Shown here piece after piece: positions 1-5,058 of a stretch of DNA of 6,121 nt. The notes under the pieces were generated by a model. That model saw only the letters and a list, made by a program, of their open reading frames with translations, did not search any database and had not been told where the DNA came from. This DNA is from Erysipelotrichaceae bacterium (lineage in GTDB: Bacteria; Bacillota_I; Bacilli_A; Erysipelotrichales; Erysipelotrichaceae), in contig JANJWY010000088.1 of the NCBI GenBank assembly GCA_024709285.1, forward strand, positions 1-6,121, read 5' to 3'. Position 1 is the stretch's first letter, and each line of letters begins with the position of its first letter. The translations under genes and the position numbers were made by a program.

Positions 1-1
1 A

Positions 2-172
2 AATCCAAATGCTTTAAAACGTGTTGAAAAACCATCAGGAAAACCTTTTAAACCAACTACCCCACAGTTGATACCGATAGGGAGTTTATATGAATCCCTC
101 AAAGATGCAATCAACTCAAAGAAAAAGGTATTCCGATCATCGAACCTCCGGGCGGACATGGCATTTACGTAG
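2..172 (+). pseudogene. Unidentified coding-like fragment, open at the left edge
   Basis: This frame is open from the first bases of the window to a TAG at 170-172. Up to about position 110 the translation looks like real protein (it starts NPNALKRVEKPSGKPFKP and continues through PQLIPIGSLYESLKDAI), is rich in Lys and Pro, and uses A/T-rich codons. From about 115 onward the same DNA is read by the tryptophanase-like sequence in another frame, so the tail of this reading is probably meaningless. I do not recognise the protein. It does not match the part of tryptophanase expected just upstream of the downstream fragment. It may be the end of a neighbouring gene fused to the remnant by deletion or insertion. 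The reverse strand is also open here, so even the coding strand is uncertain. Confidence 0.3.
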
Positions 173-510
173 ATGCTCGAAGATTCTTCCCCCATATTCC
201 CCAACATGAATTTCCGGCACAGCGTCTGGTGGTCGCTTTGTATCAGGAATCCGGCATTCGAGCCGTTGAACTTGGCGCATGTGCTTTCGGTGGAAAAGAT
301 CCGATTACCGGTGAAGCAACGTGGCCTCAATTGGAAACGATGCGCATCGCGATTTCACGACGCGTGTACACCAATGATCATTTGGATTGTATCGTGAATG
401 CCTTGGAATACATTTATCAAAACCGTGATTCCTATAAAGGATTGAAACTGATGTTTGAAGGTCCGATTGTGTCACTTAGACACTTTACGGCAGGATTTGA
501 ATTATTATAA
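112..510 (+). pseudogene. tnaA: Tryptophanase (beta-eliminating lyase) C-terminal remnant
   Basis: The roughly 132 codons before the TAA at 508-510 encode the C-terminal quarter of a tryptophanase or tyrosine phenol-lyase, a PLP enzyme that splits tryptophan to indole, pyruvate and ammonia (or tyrosine to phenol). Visible family blocks are GIPIIEPPGGHGIYVDA, FFPHIP, FPAQRLVVALY, GIRAVELG, RRVYTNDH and the terminal LRHFTAGFELL. The His in LRHFTA corresponds to the active-site His near the C-terminus of tryptophanase (His463 in E. coli), where tyrosine phenol-lyase has Phe, so tryptophanase is preferred. Full enzymes are about 460-470 residues and carry the PLP lysine well upstream. Here the frame meets TGA at 91-93 and no family sequence appears in any frame before about 112, so the catalytic core is missing. 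There is a GTG at 229, but starting there would give a fragment without function. It is most likely a dead remnant rather than a gene cut by the window edge, because about 110 bases of unrelated sequence precede it. Confidence 0.75.
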
Positions 511-540
511 AGGCCTGCGGGAAACCGCAAGCCTTTTTTT
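510..540 (+). terminator. Intrinsic terminator after the tnaA remnant
   Basis: AAGGC (510-514) pairs with GCCTT (531-535) and TGCGG (516-520) with CCGCA (525-529). One C/A mismatch separates the two stem halves, the loop is GAAA, and T residues run to 540. The hairpin begins in the last base of the tnaA stop codon. It lies between two convergent genes and may also help stop prfB transcripts from the other side, though the T-tract in that direction is interrupted (TTTATAATAATT). Confidence 0.88.
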
Positions 541-541
541 G

Positions 542-1643
542 TTATTTTACCAGTGATTTTAGTGTAGCATAGATAAACGCATCAATATCGCCATCCATGA
601 CTTTCTGTACATTGCCTTCTTCGGCATTGGTACGATGATCCTTGACCATGGTGTATGGAGCAAATACGTAGGAACGAATCTGACTTCCCCACTCGATTGC
701 CTTCTGCTCACCTTTGATATCGGCGAGTTTGGCTTCTTTGGCCTCGATCTCCAACTGATAGAGCTTGGACTTCAACATGTTCATCGCATGTTCACGGTTT
801 TGCATTTGGGAACGCTCCGACTGGCATGTCACTACGATATTGGTCGGTTTATGAATCAGGCGAACCGCAGAGTCTGTTTTATTGATGTGCTGACCACCCG
901 CACCCGAAGCACGCATGGTAATAACTTCAATATCTCCCGGATCAACAGTGATTTGAATTTCATCATTGAACTGTGGCATGACATCGACGGACGCAAACGA
1001 TGTATGTCGGCGACCGGATGAGTCGAAAGGCGAGATCCGAACTAAACGATGTACACCTTTCTCGGTCTTGAGATAACCATAAGCCATAGGTCCTTCGACC
1101 AAAAACGAAACCGACTTCAAACCGGCCGTATCGCCGTCCTGATAATCTAATACTGATACTTTATAGCCTTTTTTATCCGCCCAACGCGTATACATCCGAT
1201 AGAGCATTAACGCCCAATCCTGACTTTCTGTACCTCCGGCACCCGGATGAAGTTCAATGATGGCATTGTTTTTGTCATAGTCATGACTCAACAAAATCTT
1301 AACTTCAAACTTTTCAAAGTTTTCCAGCTGTTCTTCATATTCCATTTCGACCAACGAACTTAGTTCCTCATCGAATTCCTGTTTCAACATTTCTACGGTT
1401 TCATAAAGTTGGGAAAAAGTCGAAAGCATATTTTCATATCCTTCGACGATTTCCTTCATTTGATTCATCGTATTTATTCTTGCCTGTGCACCGCGACGGT
1501 CGTTCCAAAAGTTATCATCCGCCATCTCGGCTTGCACCTGATCGATTATTGCCTGTTTACCAGGTAAGTCAAAGTGAGTCACCCAACTGTTTTAACTTAT
1601 CGTAAACAGTCGTCACTCCTTGTCTGATTTCATAAAATTCCAT
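542..1643 (-). CDS. prfB: Peptide chain release factor 2 (programmed +1 frameshift)
   Basis: Release factor 2 recognises UAA and UGA in the ribosomal A site and triggers peptide release. Frame 0 starts at ATG 1643-1641, runs 24 codons (MEFYEIRQGVTT... ending GDSL), and meets an in-frame TGA at 1571-1569. The rest is in the +1 frame, read as Leu-Asp-Leu-Pro-Gly after a shift on CTT, to a TAA at 542-544. The joined protein is about 366 residues, the normal family length. The stop-codon recognition tripeptide SPF is at about 204-206 and the catalytic GGQ at about 249-251 within SGAGGQHINKTDSAVR. The residue corresponding to E. coli position 246 is Ala, the usual and more active form. The start overlaps the secA stop by one base (TAATG), with GAGGAG 11 bases upstream as ribosome binding site, so translation is probably coupled to secA. 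Annotating only the long frame from 1582 would lose the true N-terminus. Confidence 0.96.
1568..1584 (-). promoter_or_regulatory. prfB programmed +1 frameshift site
   Basis: On the minus strand the slippery heptamer CTT TGA C lies at 1574-1568, with CTT as codon 24 and TGA as codon 25. It is the conserved RF2 autoregulatory site: when RF2 is scarce the ribosome pauses at UGA and slips forward by one base on CUU. The usual AGGGGG stimulator three bases upstream of CTT is not there. The nearest Shine-Dalgarno-like stretch is GGGTGA at 1584-1579, which could pair with the anti-SD region as GGUGA, in a register about four bases farther from CTT than in E. coli. Confidence 0.92.
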
Positions 1644-4024
1644 TATTTCTTCTGCTCCTCTACCTGAATTTGCATGTTTTTACAGTAGAACACCGTTTCC
1701 TGAGAGATGCGTTGCATCATGTCCTCAAACATTTCATATCCTTCTTGGATATATGCCTGAAGCGGATTGCTTTGTGCATAGGAACGCAAATGGATACCAT
1801 CACGCAGTTTACTCATCGTATCGATATGTTCGACCCAAGCACGGTCAATGACGCGCAATACCACATTCTTCTCAATGGAGTAAATGCTTTCACGAACCTT
1901 ATCTGCCGGAACGTTCTTCACATCAATGGCATCGATCTTATCTTCATACGTCAGCCAGATCGCTTCCGTACACATTTTCTCGACTTCAACCATATCTTTA
2001 TCCTCAAAATCCCGCTTCGACAGACTCAAATCCTTAAATCCGAATTTGACGTACGCTTCCAACAGCTCTTCTACATTGACCTTCGGATGTTTGCTTGAAT
2101 AATCCGTATGAGTTTTCAGTATATTCAGCGACACGCGATCAAACATATCCTTAATGATCGTATGCACATCTTCATTTTCCAAAATCATATTGCGCTGTTC
2201 GTAAATGATCTCACGCTGTTGACGCAACACATCATCATATTCCAACAATGTTTTACGAACATCAAAGTTCACACCTTCCACGCGCTTTTGAGCACTGGAA
2301 ATTGAACGGGAAATAAGTTTTGACTCGACCGGAACATCCCCCAGCGTTCTAAACAAACCTTCCATACGTTCACTGCCGAAACGGACCATCAGTTCATCTT
2401 GAACTGAAACATAGAAACGGGAATAACCCGGATCTCCCTGACGGCCGGAACGTCCGCGCAACTGATTATCAATACGACGGGATTCATGGCGTTCACTGCC
2501 GACAACCGCCAAACCACCCAACTCCTTGACACCTTCACCCAGTTTGATATCCGTACCGCGACCGGCCATATTGGTTGCAATGGTTACTGAATGCTTATGT
2601 CCGGCTTTTGCAATGATTTCGGCTTCACGCGCATGGTTCTTTGCATTTAACACTTCATGCTTGATACCGCGTTGGGTAAACATCTTACTGACAAACTCAC
2701 TGGTCTCAACCGCGATGGTACCCACGAGTACCGGCTGACCCTTTTTATACAGTTCCAATACTTCTTGGACAAGTGCTTCAAATTTTGCTTTGCGCGTACC
2801 AAACACCGCATCCGGTAAATCATCACGGACAATCGGACGGTTGGTCGGAATTTCCACGACGCGCATATTATAGATTTTTAAGAATTCTTCTTCCTCAGTT
2901 TTCGCCGTACCGGTCATCCCGGCCAGCTTTTCATACAAGCGGAAGAAATTTTGATAGGTGATCGTCGCCATGGTCGATGTTTCCTGTTTGATCGGAACTC
3001 TTTCCTTCGCTTCAATCGCCTGATGCAAGCCATCGGAATAAGCACGTCCGACCATCAGACGACCGGTAAACTGATCGACAATGACGATCTGATTTTCCTG
3101 AACGACATACTCCACATCTTTGATCATGACATAATTTGCACGCAACGCCATATGCAAGTGGTGAACCAATTGCGTATGTTTCAATTCATACAGGTTTTGG
3201 ATGCCAAAAGCCTTTTCAGCTTTTGTTACCCCTTCCTCTGTCAGCTGAACCGTTTTGCCTTTGACATCGATTACATAATCAATGCCATCCGCAAGACGCT
3301 TAACAAACTTATCCGCCTGTAAATACAGGTTGGCCGTTTGTTTCTGTCCCCCGGAAATGATCAGCGGTGTACGCGATTCATCAATCAAAATCGAGTCAAC
3401 TTCATCAATCAAAGCAAAATGCAACGGGCGTAAGACACGATCTTTCACATGCGTGACCATGTTGTCACGCAGATAATCAAATCCGACTTCCGCGTTGGTC
3501 ATATAGGTGATGTCGCACAAAAAGGCCTCGCGTTTCTGTTGCGGGGTTAATGCGCGGATATTGACTCCGACTTTCAAGCCCAAAAAGCGGTGAATGGCAC
3601 CCATCCACTTTGCATCGCGTTGAGCCAGATATTCATTGACTGTAACGATATGAACACCTTTGCCTGTCAGTGCATTGAGATACACCGGCAATACGGATGT
3701 CAGGGTTTTACCTTCCCCCGTTTTCATTTCAGCAATGTCGCCTTGATGCAAGACGATACCGCCCATGATTTGAACAAAGTAAGGAAACTCACCGATAACA
3801 CGCTTTGCTGCCTCACGGGCAACCGCATACGCTTCCGGCAACAGGTCATCCAATGTCTCACCTTTATTTAAGCGCTCTTTGAACTCATTGGTTTTTTCTT
3901 TGAGATCATCATCATCCAACGCAGCCATCTGCTCTTTATAAGCATCGACCTTGCGGGCAATAGCCTCAAGCTCTTTCACTCTTTTTTTATCAAAATTAAA
4001 TAATGACGTTAATATATTTGCCAT
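1643..4024 (-). CDS. secA: Preprotein translocase ATPase SecA
   Basis: SecA is the motor ATPase that pushes unfolded preproteins through SecYEG at the cytoplasmic membrane. The 793-residue product shows the N-terminal nucleotide-binding fold with Walker A MKTGEGKT (GEGKT about 103-107), Walker B LIDEVDS (about 205-211) and IDESRTPLIISG. A preprotein-crosslinking region follows, then the second ATPase fold with TNMAGRGTDIKLGEG (about 485-498) and QLRGRSGRQGDPG (about 521-533). The helical scaffold carries WVEHIDTMSKLRDGIHLRSYAQ (W about 730). I start at ATG 4024-4022, because GGAGG at 4035-4031 lies six bases upstream; a TTG at 4030 directly abuts that site and cannot use it. The C-terminus ends in EEQKK without the linker and CxCGSGKKYKxCH zinc module of B. 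subtilis SecA (841 residues). An accessory SecA2 also lacks it, but the position next to prfB supports the main SecA. The stop overlaps the prfB start. Confidence 0.96.
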   Translation of the reverse strand: MANILTSLFNFDKKRVKELEAIARKVDAYKEQMAALDDDDLKEKTNEFKERLNKGETLDDLLPEAYAVAREAAKRVIGEFPYFVQIMGGIVLHQGDIAEMKTGEGKTLTSVLPVYLNALTGKGVHIVTVNEYLAQRDAKWMGAIHRFLGLKVGVNIRALTPQQKREAFLCDITYMTNAEVGFDYLRDNMVTHVKDRVLRPLHFALIDEVDSILIDESRTPLIISGGQKQTANLYLQADKFVKRLADGIDYVIDVKGKTVQLTEEGVTKAEKAFGIQNLYELKHTQLVHHLHMALRANYVMIKDVEYVVQENQIVIVDQFTGRLMVGRAYSDGLHQAIEAKERVPIKQETSTMATITYQNFFRLYEKLAGMTGTAKTEEEEFLKIYNMRVVEIPTNRPIVRDDLPDAVFGTRKAKFEALVQEVLELYKKGQPVLVGTIAVETSEFVSKMFTQRGIKHEVLNAKNHAREAEIIAKAGHKHSVTIATNMAGRGTDIKLGEGVKELGGLAVVGSERHESRRIDNQLRGRSGRQGDPGYSRFYVSVQDELMVRFGSERMEGLFRTLGDVPVESKLISRSISSAQKRVEGVNFDVRKTLLEYDDVLRQQREIIYEQRNMILENEDVHTIIKDMFDRVSLNILKTHTDYSSKHPKVNVEELLEAYVKFGFKDLSLSKRDFEDKDMVEVEKMCTEAIWLTYEDKIDAIDVKNVPADKVRESIYSIEKNVVLRVIDRAWVEHIDTMSKLRDGIHLRSYAQSNPLQAYIQEGYEMFEDMMQRISQETVFYCKNMQIQVEEQKK
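1655..1660 (-). promoter_or_regulatory. prfB ribosome binding site inside the secA end
   Basis: GAGGAG, which also encodes two Glu codons near the SecA C-terminus, lies 11 bases upstream of the prfB ATG. An additional AGAAG lies closer. With the TAATG overlap of stop and start, this supports coupled or reinitiating translation of prfB. Confidence 0.6.
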
Positions 4025-4030
4025 ATACAA

Positions 4031-4035
4031 CCTCC
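4031..4035 (-). promoter_or_regulatory. secA ribosome binding site, decides the start
   Basis: GGAGG, read on the minus strand, is followed by six bases (TTGTAT) and then ATG at 4024-4022. This spacing fixes the secA start at ATG and rules out the in-frame TTG at 4030-4028. Confidence 0.85.
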
Positions 4036-4060
4036 GTCCTCACACAGTTTATCACGAAAG

Positions 4061-4086
4061 AAAAAAGTTGGGAACTACCCAACTTT
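4061..4086 (-). terminator. Intrinsic terminator of the cold-shock gene
   Basis: On the minus strand a perfect nine-base stem AAAGTTGGG / CCCAACTTT (4086-4078 with 4072-4064) encloses the loop TAGTT and is followed by further T residues (4063-4061) and then CTTTC. It begins eight bases after the csp stop codon. It lies only about 25 bases before the secA ribosome binding site, so secA needs either read-through or a promoter overlapping this hairpin. Confidence 0.85.
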
Positions 4087-4093
4087 CTAGACC

Positions 4094-4291
4094 TTACACT
4101 TTAACAATATTATGAGCTTGAAGACCGCGTTCGCCGTTGATCAATTCAAATTCAACGTCTGCGCCTTCTTCGATTGTTTTGAAGCCTTCCATTGCTAATT
4201 GTGAGTAGTGGAAGAATACGTCTCTGTCATCAGCCAATTTGATGAAGCCGTACCCCTTCTCTTTGTTAAACTTCTTTACTTTTCCTTGCAT
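4094..4291 (-). CDS. csp: Cold-shock domain protein (CspA/CspB family)
   Basis: This 65-residue single-domain protein belongs to the family of cytoplasmic RNA/ssDNA-binding beta-barrels that act as RNA chaperones, in the cold or in growth. RNP1 is KGYGFI (12-17) and RNP2 is VFFHYS (25-30); the later block EGFKTIEEGADVEFEL and the ending QAHNIVKV are typical. Aromatic positions F16, F26, H28 and F37 match B. subtilis CspB F17, F27, H29 and F38, with Tyr in place of Phe at 14 and 29. Position 7 is Lys where the family normally has Trp (KWFN becomes KKFN), which removes one conserved nucleic-acid stacking residue. The Pro of NRGPQA is Leu. The start at ATG 4291 has AGGA at 4303-4300, eight bases upstream. 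It has its own promoter and a strong terminator, so it is probably a monocistronic unit between comFC and secA. I cannot tell whether it is cold-induced. Confidence 0.94.
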   Translation of the reverse strand: MQGKVKKFNKEKGYGFIKLADDRDVFFHYSQLAMEGFKTIEEGADVEFELINGERGLQAHNIVKV

Positions 4292-4336
4292 TTACTAAAT
4301 CCTATACCTTTCTTGAGTAGTCACTGCTACTTTTCC

Positions 4337-4365
4337 ATTATACATAATAACCATACCAAATGCAA
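4337..4365 (-). promoter_or_regulatory. Likely promoter of the cold-shock gene
   Basis: On the minus strand a perfect -10 TATAAT lies at 4342-4337, with TTGCAT at 4365-4360 as a weak -35 and a 17-base spacer. Transcription would start near 4330, giving a leader of about 40 bases. That is much shorter than the long thermosensing leader of E. coli cspA, so regulation by a large 5' RNA fold is unlikely. Confidence 0.65.
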
Positions 4366-4410
4366 ACACATTTGCAACGCACACTTTTCAACAACTTTCA
4401 GACAGTTTCA

Positions 4411-5058
4411 TTAGACTGCGTCTGTTTTCCACAAAGGATGATATGCAAAGGTAACCGCACACAGATATTTACAGTGCGGACGCAACAGTGCAATCGCCGC
4501 TTTAAGCGAAGCTCCGGTCGTACAAACATCATCGATCAGCACAACCTTATCGAATGAACATTCACTATTTTCCTTGATTTCAAAGATCATGTCAATACGC
4601 TTGCGCTCTTCTTTCGACAGCTTCGCCTGCTTGACATTTTTTGTTTTAACCAATATATCCACCATTTTTAAATCCAACGATTCAATCATCCGGTGCAGAT
4701 GATGAAATCCGCGCTGAGCGACTTTCTCTGAAGATGATGGCAAAGGAATGCATGTATATCCCTTATACTTCTTGTTCATCATCTTTTTATACTTTTCAAA
4801 AAAGATCGGAGCTAACGCCTCATCCAAGTGCTCTTTATACAAAATGAGCAGTTTTGAGATGTGTTCATCATATTCATGAAACGAAGTTACCTCAACACCA
4901 TCCAACCGAAACCGTATTTTCTTAGAAGCCAGTTTCATTTGACAGTCAAGACACAGTACTGAATTTTCACTGAATATCGAAAACAGTGTTGCATCATGAT
5001 GTAAATCCTTCAAACACCAAAGACAGATCGGTTCGCATCCTGGATTTTCTTTAAACAA
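4411..5058 (-). CDS. comFC: ComFC-family phosphoribosyltransferase-like competence protein
   Basis: ComFC/GntX proteins combine an N-terminal zinc ribbon with a phosphoribosyltransferase fold and are required for efficient DNA uptake in transformable Bacillota, where ComFC works with ComFA. The sequence shows CLWC (first cysteine about residue 12) and CLDC (about 36-39), then IPLPSSSEKVAQRGFHHL, KQAKLSKEER and the PRPP-binding loop VVLIDDVCTTGASL (about 172-185). B. subtilis ComFC has four Cys pairs; only two are seen here, so the ribbon is reduced. The start is uncertain. TTG at 5058 is chosen (about 215 residues) because family members begin just before the first CxxC. TTG at 5100 gives 229 residues but has a G-run only one base upstream. 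No ATG or GTG is available in frame before CLWC. The gene overlaps the comFA end by about 49 bases. No clear terminator follows. Confidence 0.87.
   Translation of the reverse strand: MFKENPGCEPICLWCLKDLHHDATLFSIFSENSVLCLDCQMKLASKKIRFRLDGVEVTSFHEYDEHISKLLILYKEHLDEALAPIFFEKYKKMMNKKYKGYTCIPLPSSSEKVAQRGFHHLHRMIESLDLKMVDILVKTKNVKQAKLSKEERKRIDMIFEIKENSECSFDKVVLIDDVCTTGASLKAAIALLRPHCKYLCAVTFAYHPLWKTDAV

Noticed and set aside
635..1021. Plus-strand open frame of 128 codons opposite prfB
   Set aside because: It lies wholly antisense to conserved prfB codons, has no ribosome binding site I can see, and does not resemble a known protein.
1569..1571. In-frame TGA early in prfB, as a sign of a pseudogene
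   Set aside because: It sits in CTT TGA C at codon 25, the conserved autoregulatory frameshift site of RF2, and the downstream frame is fully intact.
2951..3322. Plus-strand open frame of 123 codons opposite secA
   Set aside because: It is a by-product of codon use in secA on the other strand; no family resemblance or initiation signal.
4028..4030. TTG at 4030 as the secA start
   Set aside because: It directly abuts the GGAGG site; ATG at 4024 has proper spacing and gives the usual N-terminus.
4399..4424. Hairpin after comFC as a terminator
   Set aside because: CAGAC/GTCTG with a bulged inner AGT/ACT can be drawn, but the stem is weak and no T-run follows.
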